Shown: one piece after another, positions 27,023 to 35,190 of the stretch
How positions within the stretch are numbered: position 1 is the first letter of the stretch
Layout of the letters: the number at the start of each line of letters is the position of its first letter
NCBI GenBank assembly: GCA_002506755.1
Contig: DAYD01000013.1
Coordinates: 109,625-173,624 of the forward strand
Reading direction: 5' to 3'
Source: Euryarchaeota archaeon UBA462
GTDB lineage: Archaea > Thermoplasmatota > Poseidoniia > Poseidoniales > Thalassarchaeaceae
DNA: 64,000 nucleotides
Position numbers and translations under genes: made by a program
The notes under the pieces: model-generated
Seen by the model: the letters and a program-made list of their open reading frames with translations, nothing else
Told to the model about the DNA's origin: nothing
The model's database searches: none

Positions 27023-28174
27023 ATGGCAAAAGATCAATTGAGCCCTAATGAGCGAGCTAGATACGCACGCCACATCATTCTACCAGATGTAGGTGAGGGT
27101 GGTCAGAAAGCATTGCGCGAGTCATCAGTAATGGTGATTGGGGCTGGAGGTCTAGGGTCCCCTGCTCTCTTATATCTTGCAGCCGCAGGAATAGGTAGAA
27201 TTGGCATTATTGATGATGATCAAGTTGACATTTCCAATCTTCAAAGGCAGGTCATTCACTCTACATCTGATCTTGGCTCGTTGAAATCGGATTCAGCAAG
27301 AAGGAGTATATCAGGATTGAATCCTGAGGTAGATGTTGTGAGTTACAATACTAGATTAAACGTAGGGAACTCGCTGAAATTGTTGTCGGGATGGGATATT
27401 GTCATCGATGGTTCAGATAATTTCCCTACTCGATACACAATCAGTGATGCCTGTGAAATTCTGGGTACTCCATGGATTTTTGGAAGCATCCATAGATTCG
27501 AAGGTCAGGTTAGTGTATTCAACTACAATAATGGCCCAAATTATCGAGATTTGTTTCCATCCGCACCATCCTCTGATCTAGCTCCGAATTGTGCTGAAGC
27601 CGGGGTATTGGGTGTTCTACCTGGAATTATTGGTACTATTCAAGCCAGTGAAGCGATTAAAATGCTACTAGGAATCGGCAAATCTCTTTCCGGCCAATTG
27701 TTGGTAATTGACGTCAAAACAATGGCTACCCGACTACTAGCTTACGGTAAAGACGATAGAAGAAAGCCGATTACAGAAATGTCAGAACAGCTTGTAATGG
27801 CCGCTTGCGAGAGCAAAAAACATCCTGTAGAGCCAACGGATCCAGATACTTTGCATATTTCACCTATTGATTTCGTGAATAAGCGTGCTCAAGGTTGGAA
27901 ACCTTTCCTCTTAGATGTGAGAAGAGCCGATGAGGAGGCAATTACTTCACTTCAAGGGACCGATTTGAGAATAATGCATTCGGAAGTCCCGTCGAAAATG
28001 CAAAAATTGCCACGAGATAACGACATTGTGGTCTATTGCAGGACGGGGGTTAGATCAGAAGCGGTTGTCAGATTTCTGTCCGAAAATGGGTGGAGCAAGG
28101 AAAATGTGTACAATCTCCAGGGTGGTATTCATTTATGGTCTGATACCATTGATTCATCAATAATAAAATATTAA
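27023..28174 (+). CDS. MoeB/ThiF-type adenylyltransferase with C-terminal rhodanese (MoeZ-like)
   Basis: 383 aa. The N-terminal E1-like domain has the ATP loop VIGAGGLGSPALLYLA, RQVIHSTSDLG and DGSDNFPTRY. The C-terminal rhodanese domain has active Cys339 in VVYCRTGVRS. Such proteins activate ubiquitin-like sulfur carriers (MoaD, ThiS, SAMPs) for molybdopterin, thiamine or tRNA thiolation. The CxxC zinc ligands normal in MoeB (CYRCLF and a C-terminal pair) are replaced by NYRDLF and DDRRKP, so this copy probably has no structural zinc. It is 9 bp after trxB. A role in the cofactor of the molybdenum enzyme nearby is plausible, unproven. Confidence 0.88.
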   Translation: MAKDQLSPNERARYARHIILPDVGEGGQKALRESSVMVIGAGGLGSPALLYLAAAGIGRIGIIDDDQVDISNLQRQVIHSTSDLGSLKSDSARRSISGLNPEVDVVSYNTRLNVGNSLKLLSGWDIVIDGSDNFPTRYTISDACEILGTPWIFGSIHRFEGQVSVFNYNNGPNYRDLFPSAPSSDLAPNCAEAGVLGVLPGIIGTIQASEAIKMLLGIGKSLSGQLLVIDVKTMATRLLAYGKDDRRKPITEMSEQLVMAACESKKHPVEPTDPDTLHISPIDFVNKRAQGWKPFLLDVRRADEEAITSLQGTDLRIMHSEVPSKMQKLPRDNDIVVYCRTGVRSEAVVRFLSENGWSKENVYNLQGGIHLWSDTIDSSIIKY

Positions 28175-28202
28175 GTGGTAGAATATAATTCAGTTAACTG
28201 TT

Positions 28203-28218
28203 ATTATGTGGTTTTTAA
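28203..28218 (+). repeat. 16-nt repeat, copy 1
   Basis: ATTATGTGGTTTTTAA. An identical 16-mer occurs inverted at 32959-32974, and its 12-nt core TGTGGTTTTTAA recurs at 28289-28300. All copies are intergenic. Confidence 0.5.
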
Positions 28219-28288
28219 GGAAAATATACGTATAATGATAAAATTTAATTCTTTATACGGTATAATTATAGTTAGTCTATCGTTTAAT

Positions 28289-28300
28289 TGTGGTTTTTAA
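28289..28300 (+). repeat. Core copy of the TGTGGTTTTTAA repeat
   Basis: Shares the 12-nt core with 28203-28218 and, inverted, with 32959-32974. Confidence 0.4.
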
Positions 28301-28408
28301 TTGGAATAACTTAATTTTTATTTTGATTTTTAAATAATTTAATGATAATATGGTAAATAAGTATTCAATCATACGAATAATTGTTGTAGTATATGTCTTG
28401 CCAGCCTT

Positions 28409-31279
28409 ATGGCAGGAGTGAGGAGGGGAGTCTGGCAATGCCCCGATTGTGGTTTTCATCAGACTTGGAAAATTAAATCGAATAACTCAAACAAATTAGA
28501 TAGGCGTTGTTCAAGTTGCGGAAAAAGGGTCAGGGCCACCATAGATCGCTCTTCTTCTGGCAAGGGAAGGTCCAGAGAGGTTGTGATTTGGGAGAGAAAA
28601 CCCGATACAAACATGGCAATACTCGAAAACGAAGCAAAAAAGAGGAATGAAAACAAAGTCACTGAAACATCAGCAAAACAACCGATCAACGGGGAGCCTG
28701 TTAAGCAATCGGATTTGCCAGTAATTTGGGGCCTTGGTTGGGCCCCAAAATCACCATTAGAGTTTGTGAGACCGATTAAAGAGGCGTCAGTGCGTAAGGA
28801 ACTAATTAGGTTCTTGGCCGAAAGGCATGATGGCTATCTTAATTTTGTACTGGACTGCTGGAAGGACTGTGAAAAAAAGGAACATTTCAATGGAAAAGAT
28901 TTCCACGATTTTTCTATTTTATTTGTTTCCGAACTCAGAGCAAAACTTTCAGAGAGATTGCTCGAACCTGATCTCCTAGAACTTGGAGAGCTGGAGGTTA
29001 TTCCACTTAGAGGTGGTTCTGTTCACCTTGCAAGAAGGGCAGAAAGATTTCTAATCGACGTGAGTCTTTGCCTTAGAAGAATTGCCCATTCTTGTTCGGT
29101 CACAATCGGGCAGAGAATCCAATGGCAAAAATGGATGACAAGAACAAGGCTAGTTGATGAGCAACTAAAGGACCTATTTACCTCTGGTTTACCAGCTCCG
29201 GATGGTAGTAAATTTGGAGGAAAAGGATTCAGATCTACATGGCAGGAAGGGGTGGTTGCATGTGCATCGGCACTTATTAGAGCAGTTGACCTTCCTAAGA
29301 ATGAGTCCCACAATGCAGATGTCGTTGCGCCCATGATCAGAGATGTTGGTCTTGCTTTGGCAATGGGGCAAACGGCGATCGAGGTTCTTTCCGCCCAAAT
29401 GGGGAAATCAGAATCATACATGGACGGTGGGCATGAGGGATGTGGTGGAAGAGACTTACATATTGGGAATTGGGAGAAGGGAATCTTACCCCCTACCGCA
29501 CCATTGCCAATAGCTAGTGCAACAACAACTGGAGTGGCTCTCGCTGCTAAGCGATTGGGAATTGGAAGGTTCCATCTAGCACCTGTTGGCGAGGGTTGCA
29601 GTAGCAGTGGAGAATTTTGGGAGGCTATGAATTTCGCTGGCGTTCGCGGCCTTCCAATTTGCTACATGATTCAGAATAATCAAATTGCCCTAGACACATT
29701 CGCGTCTTCACAATCTGGAGCGGAAACATTTGGTGACAAAGGACACGGGATGGGAATCCCATCTTGGACAATCGATGGATCCGACCCAACTAGTTTCTAT
29801 TCATCTACTGCGGTTTCCAGGGAATTCGCATTAAGCGGAGGAGGGGCAACTCTAATTCATGTCGAGACAATGAGGGGCTGCGGACATGCCCATCATCATG
29901 ATGACTTGTATCTTGGAGCTGCTTCGGGTAATCCTCCGGGCTACGTAGATAGGGATTTGATTTCATATTGGTCAAATAAAGACCCTCTTCCGAACCACAT
30001 GGAAGCTCTCATCAAGATGGGCGTTAGTGAAGGAGAGCTGAGTGAAATGGTTGAAAAGGAGCAAATTGCAATCTTACGGTCTAGGGAGCAATTGGAAAAT
30101 ATGGAATGGCCCGAGGGAAACTCCGTTGTTATGGGCGTCACTTCAATTCAGGACGCTCCCTCTCATGAAAATCAATTATCTAGAATCAATAGAGACTTAC
30201 AACAAGCTGACCAACCATTGGAACCCGGAGAGCTCTCAATCGAATTCTCTGATGCACCCAACTCTTGGAGTTATAGCAGGTCAATTCAGAATGCCATGGC
30301 GACTCTGGCTGATCAATTCGGAGATCAAATCGTATTCATGGGGGAAGACATGGAGGTTGCTGGGGCCTTCGGCATGAATCTTCCTTTGAAGGCGAAGGGC
30401 CACCACAAGGCACTTCTGGACATGCCCCTGTCAGAGGCTATTATCATCCACTCAGCTACTGGAGCTGCATTGGGGGGAATGCGTCCCTTGGCAGAGATCC
30501 AATTTGGAGGATTTGCGGCTCTTGCACTCAATCCGTTGTTAAATAATGCCGCTCAGCTGAGATGGAGATGGGGGGCAGAGGTCCCCTTGACAGTAAGAAT
30601 TCCATTGGGGGCTAAGACTCGAAGCGGGCCATATCACGCAAACATGATTGAAGCTTGGATGGCTAACGATCCCGGATTAATTTTGGTCGCCCCAAGCAAC
30701 CCCCAGGATGCATATGATTTGTTAATAGAGTCCCACCAACTTCCAGATCCAGTTGTTTTCCTTGAACACATCGGACTTTACGGTTTGAGAGGTGGATTAA
30801 CCGGTTGGGGGGATAATATCAACCAAATAGTGGATACAAAAACTGTCCAAAAAAGAGTTTCAAGAGGGCAGCTCTCAATTGGACAGTCGCGAGTCCTAAG
30901 AGGTGGTAGAGACATAACAATAGTAACATGGGGGGCTATGGTCCATGTGGCTCTAAGAGCATCCGAAGAAGCTGCAAAAAATGGAATCGAGGTCGAGATC
31001 ATCGATCTTAGAACTCTAATTCCTTTTGATGCAGATACTTGTATTCAATCTGTAATCAGGACTGGTAGGGTGATAGTTCTGCAGGAAGCCCAATGGACCG
31101 GAGGTTTCGGGCACACCGTGGCCAGCAGGATTGTAGAGGAGTCATTTTGGAAGTTAGAGTCTGCCCCCGTGGTAGTGGGGGCGCTAGATACCCCAGTACC
31201 CTTCTCTCCAACCTTGGAGGACCATACAATCCCAAGTGTGGAGATTGTTATGAGACATATTCGGAAATCATTGGATTGA
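28409..31279 (+). CDS. 2-oxoacid dehydrogenase E1, alpha and beta fused, with N-terminal zinc ribbon
   Basis: 956 aa in three parts. Residues 11-37 form a four-cysteine zinc ribbon (CPDCGF and CSSCGK) followed by a polar linker and about 200 residues of unclear fold. The alpha part (~300-590) has the thiamine-diphosphate motif GEGCSSSGEFWEAMNF...QNNQ near 394-425. The beta part (~619-956) has FMGEDMEVAGAFG, LDMPLSEAIIIHSATGAALGG and the transketolase C-domain. It should decarboxylate a pyruvate or branched-chain 2-oxoacid; E2 and E3 are not in the window. Fused alpha-beta E1 proteins are known; the zinc ribbon is the unusual part. GEG replaces the usual GDG. Confidence 0.85.
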   Translation: MAGVRRGVWQCPDCGFHQTWKIKSNNSNKLDRRCSSCGKRVRATIDRSSSGKGRSREVVIWERKPDTNMAILENEAKKRNENKVTETSAKQPINGEPVKQSDLPVIWGLGWAPKSPLEFVRPIKEASVRKELIRFLAERHDGYLNFVLDCWKDCEKKEHFNGKDFHDFSILFVSELRAKLSERLLEPDLLELGELEVIPLRGGSVHLARRAERFLIDVSLCLRRIAHSCSVTIGQRIQWQKWMTRTRLVDEQLKDLFTSGLPAPDGSKFGGKGFRSTWQEGVVACASALIRAVDLPKNESHNADVVAPMIRDVGLALAMGQTAIEVLSAQMGKSESYMDGGHEGCGGRDLHIGNWEKGILPPTAPLPIASATTTGVALAAKRLGIGRFHLAPVGEGCSSSGEFWEAMNFAGVRGLPICYMIQNNQIALDTFASSQSGAETFGDKGHGMGIPSWTIDGSDPTSFYSSTAVSREFALSGGGATLIHVETMRGCGHAHHHDDLYLGAASGNPPGYVDRDLISYWSNKDPLPNHMEALIKMGVSEGELSEMVEKEQIAILRSREQLENMEWPEGNSVVMGVTSIQDAPSHENQLSRINRDLQQADQPLEPGELSIEFSDAPNSWSYSRSIQNAMATLADQFGDQIVFMGEDMEVAGAFGMNLPLKAKGHHKALLDMPLSEAIIIHSATGAALGGMRPLAEIQFGGFAALALNPLLNNAAQLRWRWGAEVPLTVRIPLGAKTRSGPYHANMIEAWMANDPGLILVAPSNPQDAYDLLIESHQLPDPVVFLEHIGLYGLRGGLTGWGDNINQIVDTKTVQKRVSRGQLSIGQSRVLRGGRDITIVTWGAMVHVALRASEEAAKNGIEVEIIDLRTLIPFDADTCIQSVIRTGRVIVLQEAQWTGGFGHTVASRIVEESFWKLESAPVVVGALDTPVPFSPTLEDHTIPSVEIVMRHIRKSLD

Positions 31280-31323
31280 CCCAATCAGTCTTGAAATACG
31301 AAAACAGTAATCTGTAAACGATC

Positions 31324-32295
31324 ATGGGCAGTACTGTGGAACAGTCATTGCTGGACGTTTTGTTCGTACTATCTGGCTTTGCATTGTTGATGGGAGGTGG
31401 AGAGGGATTAGTACAGGGAGCTACTAGAATATCAGAAAACCTAAGCGTTTCTCCATTGGTTGTTGGATTCACCGTGGTAGCAGTTGGTACATCCCTGCCA
31501 GAACTAGCCGTCGCAATAGCCGCGATAAGTGCTAATACCCCAGATATTGCCGTTGGAGGTGTTCTAGGCTCTAATGTCGCGAACGTGATGTTGGTCTTGG
31601 GAGCAGCAGCCGTATTAGGGGCTAAGTCTGATACAGAAAAAGGAGTAAAGAGAGATGCTTTGGCGGTATTGGTAGCTACTCTTTTCATGGCAATATTCGT
31701 TTATTTTGGAAAAGTTCCCTTTCTAGGAGGTATCGTTATGTTAGCGTGCCTAGTTGGTTACTATTACTACACTTACTCAGTTGCAATATCGGGGGAAGAT
31801 GTGTATGAGTTCGAAGACTCATGGCTTCCAAACAAAATGTCCCTTGCTATCCCGGCCTGTGCTTTGGGCGGTGCAATGATATGGTACGGTGCAGAATTAC
31901 TTGTCACGGGCTCGACAAATATTGCTGAGACTTTCGGAGTCTCAGAGGCTGTTATTGGCCTTACAATGGTAGCACTGGGAACTTCTCTTCCCGAACTGGC
32001 CGTTACGCTAGTAGCCGGATTCAGAGGGCAAGGAGGGGTTGCTGTTGGAAACGTACTTGGTTCCAATGTGATGAACATCATGGGAATAATTGGGATCGCA
32101 AGCATTGTTGGGAATGGAATTCCTATTGATGTAGAGTTTCAAAGAGACATCTTAGTAGTGGCGGCAACATCAAGCTTCATAGTGTGGATGCTCATATCTG
32201 AGAAGGAGTTCACGAAAAACATTGGAACAATGATGATTCTTACTTACCTAGCCTACATTACGTATCTCGGTGGTATTTTAAACGGATTTTTTTAA
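31324..32295 (+). CDS. Calcium/sodium-type cation antiporter (YrbG/CaCA family)
   Basis: 323-aa integral membrane exchanger with the two inverted alpha repeats of the CaCA superfamily: VGFTVVAVGTSLPELAVAI with GGVLGSNVANVMLVLG, and IGLTMVALGTSLPELAVTL with GNVLGSNVMNIMGIIG. Ten hydrophobic segments are expected. It exchanges Ca2+ (or another divalent ion) against Na+ or H+; the ion cannot be fixed here. A run of seven T at the stop codon may act as an archaeal terminator. A possible TATA (GAAATACG) lies about 27 nt before the ATG. Confidence 0.92.
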   Translation: MGSTVEQSLLDVLFVLSGFALLMGGGEGLVQGATRISENLSVSPLVVGFTVVAVGTSLPELAVAIAAISANTPDIAVGGVLGSNVANVMLVLGAAAVLGAKSDTEKGVKRDALAVLVATLFMAIFVYFGKVPFLGGIVMLACLVGYYYYTYSVAISGEDVYEFEDSWLPNKMSLAIPACALGGAMIWYGAELLVTGSTNIAETFGVSEAVIGLTMVALGTSLPELAVTLVAGFRGQGGVAVGNVLGSNVMNIMGIIGIASIVGNGIPIDVEFQRDILVVAATSSFIVWMLISEKEFTKNIGTMMILTYLAYITYLGGILNGFF

Positions 32296-32328
32296 CGGGA
32301 TAGGTCAGAAAATAGTAGTAGTGATGCT

Positions 32329-32904
32329 ATGCAATGCATAATTCTTGCAGCTGGCTCAAGCATCAGACTCGGTAGGGATAAGGCATTAATCGATGTCGGC
32401 TCCCAAGCATTAATCAGTTGGATTTCAGGAAGATTGTCTGGTCGTGTGGACAATATCACGGTAGTGACTAACGAGACGAACTTTGAAGAAATCTCCAAAA
32501 TAGTTAGTGATGCGATTGTAGTCATAAACTCCGATCCTCACAAAGGAAGAACGGGGTCTCTCAAAGTAGGGATTGAGAGTATTGATTCCTCTGGTGCAGA
32601 GGATTACAGACTGCTCGTTGTTCCCGTAGACCGACCTGGCTTCTCAGATTCCACTCTTGAGCGTCTAATTTCTTCAGATCAGACCTGCTGCCCAATGAAG
32701 GAAGGGAGGGGAGGGCATCCCCTAGCACTGGTTCGCGAAGATGTCGAAAAGGTTAGGAAAAGCTCAGCAAACATACCATTGAGAGAAGTAATTGAGGCCA
32801 GTAGGTTCGAGGTTTCGGACAGATTTCTAGATCTGAACATAGATACTCCGGAAGATTTAGTCAATTTACATGAGAAATTGAAATTGGTAAATAATGAAAA
32901 TTGA
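32329..32904 (+). CDS. MocA-like nucleotidyltransferase (molybdenum cofactor cytidylyl/guanylyltransferase family)
   Basis: 191 aa with the nucleotide-binding start MQCIILAAGSSIRLGRDKAL, a VVPVDRPGFS metal-binding segment (in place of the common PVDxP), and GRGGHPLAL near the C-terminus, all typical of the MocA/MobA-like NTP transferases. MocA attaches CMP to molybdopterin to make the cytosine dinucleotide cofactor used by many molybdenum hydroxylases. The XdhC-like gene and a three-subunit molybdenum hydroxylase a few kb downstream support that role. Alternative: a sugar nucleotidyltransferase. Confidence 0.8.
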   Translation: MQCIILAAGSSIRLGRDKALIDVGSQALISWISGRLSGRVDNITVVTNETNFEEISKIVSDAIVVINSDPHKGRTGSLKVGIESIDSSGAEDYRLLVVPVDRPGFSDSTLERLISSDQTCCPMKEGRGGHPLALVREDVEKVRKSSANIPLREVIEASRFEVSDRFLDLNIDTPEDLVNLHEKLKLVNNEN

Positions 32905-32958
32905 GATGGCGAATTTCTGATTCTGAGCCCTAAAATGATTGAATTTGGCATATCCCAT

Positions 32959-32974
32959 TTAAAAACCACATAAT
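32959..32974 (-). repeat. 16-nt repeat, inverted copy
   Basis: On the minus strand this reads ATTATGTGGTTTTTAA, identical to 28203-28218. It lies in the 136-bp gap before the metal exporter gene. Confidence 0.5.
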
Positions 32975-33012
32975 TGGATTATCAGATCATTTTATTCTCC
33001 GATGTCAAATGA

Positions 33013-33020
33013 TTTATACA
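33013..33020 (+). promoter_or_regulatory. TATA box for the putative metal exporter
   Basis: TTTATACA is centred about 25 nt before the ATG at 33041, the leaderless spacing seen elsewhere in the window. Confidence 0.5.
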
Positions 33021-33040
33021 AACTTGGGGTGGAATGACCA

Positions 33041-34249
33041 ATGCCAACCTCTGCCGAAGTAATTGAAGTGGTAGTCGTTAGTATGCGAGACGCCTTTCTG
33101 GCCGTCACTGTGTTTGTTGCAGCGATGGTTCTATTATTCAGTTGGTTGCAATACATTACCGCCGGACGTTTTGTGGATTTCATCCGATCAAAAAGAAGAT
33201 GGCAGCCCGTAATTGGGGCTGTAATGGGCATCACTCCTGGTTGTGGCGGAGCCATTGTAATCATGCCAATGTACACTAGGGGCCTCGTCACCTACGGAAC
33301 AGTAATCGCTACTCTTATCGCAACTCTCGGAGATGCCGCTTTTGTCTTAATTGGTGCTGCTATAACGGACTCCTCTTTCGTGGCTCCTGCAGTAGCGGTA
33401 CACGTCATCTCCTTTCTCACAGGAATCACATGGGGCTACCTAGTTGATGGATTAGGAATCACCCCCCAGCATCCTTTAGGTGGATTTTTCCTTGCTTCAG
33501 AGTTAACAGAGGATTCTGGAATAAGCAAATTAGAGGATTCTGAAGATGCTCAAATGGTCTTTGATGACCTTGGGAGGGAAAAAGAAAGTGACCCAGGATA
33601 CTTCCTTCTTCATCAGGGTTACACACTATGGTGGGTGGTTACTTCAATTGGATTGGTAATAGCAGTAATGTTACTTGTATGGAGTTCTCAAGATCCCGAT
33701 TTTAACCTATCATTAGATTATGATCCATTTTCGCTAGATGGCTTCATTACATGGATTGGTTTGATCGGGACAACTTTGTCAATAATCCTTTACCTATCTC
33801 AAAGAACCTGGATTCGTGATGATACCGAAGCTTCAATTGGAGACAAATTATACTCTATGAGAGAGACACTAATACACTCCGCAAGTGAAACTGCATTCGT
33901 GACATTCTGGGTAATGTCTGCTTACCTAATTTTCGAATTTTCAATGTTATTCTCTGGGACTAATGAAGCAGAATTAGCAAAGTATGGCGATGGAGTTATT
34001 GCAGTTGTGGTTGCTTCATTTATTGGATTGATACCTGGTTGTGGACCTCAAATAATCGCTATTACCGCCTATACAAAGGACCTGATATCATTCCCGGCTT
34101 TGGCCGCGAACGCAATAAGTCAGGATGGAGACGCTCTGTTTCCGCTTTTGGTAAGGCACAGGTTAGCCAGCCTTTGGGCCACGCTACATACTACTATCCC
34201 TGCCCTAATTTTGGGAGTTGCACTTTGGATTCTGGACATATCATTCTAA
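33041..34249 (+). CDS. Putative 10-helix heavy-metal exporter (ArsP_2-like)
   Basis: 402-aa membrane protein with two similar halves. Each half carries a glycine-cysteine signature, MGITPGCGGAIVIMPMY (residues ~66-82) and GLIPGCGPQIIAITAYTK (~330-347), followed by helices with acidic residues (TLGDAAFVL, SQDGDALFPL). This pattern fits the family annotated as putative ten-TM heavy-metal exporters, sometimes called manganese transporters. A charged cytosolic loop lies between the halves. It has its own TATA box. Substrate unknown; proximity to molybdenum genes could be coincidental. Confidence 0.75.
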   Translation: MPTSAEVIEVVVVSMRDAFLAVTVFVAAMVLLFSWLQYITAGRFVDFIRSKRRWQPVIGAVMGITPGCGGAIVIMPMYTRGLVTYGTVIATLIATLGDAAFVLIGAAITDSSFVAPAVAVHVISFLTGITWGYLVDGLGITPQHPLGGFFLASELTEDSGISKLEDSEDAQMVFDDLGREKESDPGYFLLHQGYTLWWVVTSIGLVIAVMLLVWSSQDPDFNLSLDYDPFSLDGFITWIGLIGTTLSIILYLSQRTWIRDDTEASIGDKLYSMRETLIHSASETAFVTFWVMSAYLIFEFSMLFSGTNEAELAKYGDGVIAVVVASFIGLIPGCGPQIIAITAYTKDLISFPALAANAISQDGDALFPLLVRHRLASLWATLHTTIPALILGVALWILDISF

Positions 34250-34319
34250 TTGCAATGAAAATCTCAAACACATCCGATAAGTTACACAACTCCAAAGGTT
34301 GGCACCCCGACGGAGCCTT

Positions 34320-35159
34320 GTGACTGTCGTAGTTCTTAATTGGGCCATCAAGAGGGTAGAGGCTGGAGAAAGAGTTGCCATTGCATCGGTTATTAGCGCT
34401 AGGGGCAGCGTTCCTGGAAAACCAGGAGCGAGACTAGCAATTAGCTCTTCAGGAGAAAAGTTTGGAACTATTGGTGGTGCAGGATTGGAATTAACAGTTG
34501 AGAAGGAACTTCAAGATCTTCTTTCCCAAGATTTCTCTGACCTAAGGAAAATAGGAGGTAAAGTTGAGGCATTTGTGTTGAACAGGGATGGTAAAGGAAA
34601 AGAGGCACCTGCCCTCGACAGTCTATGCGGAGGTCGAGTGACAGTGGCTATGGAAGTGATCAATCCCCGTCCTCACATCCTGATTGCAGGCGGAGGGCAT
34701 GTTGGTCTTTCGATTGCAAGAGTCTGTGATTCTCTGGAATGGCAATATAGCGTATTCGATATCAGGGAGGAATACTGTAATGAGCAGCGATATCCAAACG
34801 CTGAGGGTAAATTCTGCTCATCCGTCGAGGATTTTCTAAATAGCGAAAGCAAGGAATCATTATCTCGTTTCTCGGACATCCTACTATTGAGTCATGACTG
34901 GTCAATCGATGAAGAAATGCTAGTAGCATTACTCCAAGTCTGCCAAGATGGAAAAAGACCCCGGATTGGGGCTATTGGATCAAAGAAGAAATGGTCTGCC
35001 TTCAAGAAGAAGGCTATTGAAAGTGGGGTAGAGAAATGGCTGATTGACTCTGTCAGGTGCCCTATTGGACTAGACATAGGAGCAGACACTCCCGAAGAAA
35101 TTGCAATTGCGGTTTGTGCAGAGGTTTTATCCATCGAAAGGAAGAACGCATCTACCTAA
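34320..35159 (+). CDS. XdhC/CoxI-family molybdenum hydroxylase maturation factor
   Basis: About 279 aa. The N-terminal XdhC/CoxI part has VEAGERVAIASVISARGSVPGKPGARLAI and GTIGGAGLE. The C-terminal Rossmann part has HILIAGGGHVGLSIARV and CPIGLDIGADTPEEIAIAVCAE. XdhC proteins bind the molybdenum cofactor, help sulfurate it, and insert it into hydroxylases. GTG 34320 is chosen over TTG 34299 because a GGAG lies 5-9 nt before it. It stands 3 kb upstream of the molybdenum hydroxylase and 1.4 kb after the MocA-like gene, supporting a shared job. Confidence 0.88.
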   Translation: MTVVVLNWAIKRVEAGERVAIASVISARGSVPGKPGARLAISSSGEKFGTIGGAGLELTVEKELQDLLSQDFSDLRKIGGKVEAFVLNRDGKGKEAPALDSLCGGRVTVAMEVINPRPHILIAGGGHVGLSIARVCDSLEWQYSVFDIREEYCNEQRYPNAEGKFCSSVEDFLNSESKESLSRFSDILLLSHDWSIDEEMLVALLQVCQDGKRPRIGAIGSKKKWSAFKKKAIESGVEKWLIDSVRCPIGLDIGADTPEEIAIAVCAEVLSIERKNAST

Positions 35160-35190
35160 GTATCAAATTAGTTGTTAAATTCGGAGGGTT

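Larger units (their letters stand above)
28175..28408. other. AT-rich non-coding gap
   Basis: The largest gap of the window, far richer in A/T than its flanks. It contains two copies of TGTGGTTTTTAA (28207-28218 and 28289-28300), an inverted pair CGTATAA/TTATACG (28229-28235 and 28253-28259), and several TATA-like runs. A short inverted pair TGCCA/TGGCA spans the ATG of the next gene. No reading frame is supported. It may hold the promoter and a long leader of the E1 fusion gene. Confidence 0.55.
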
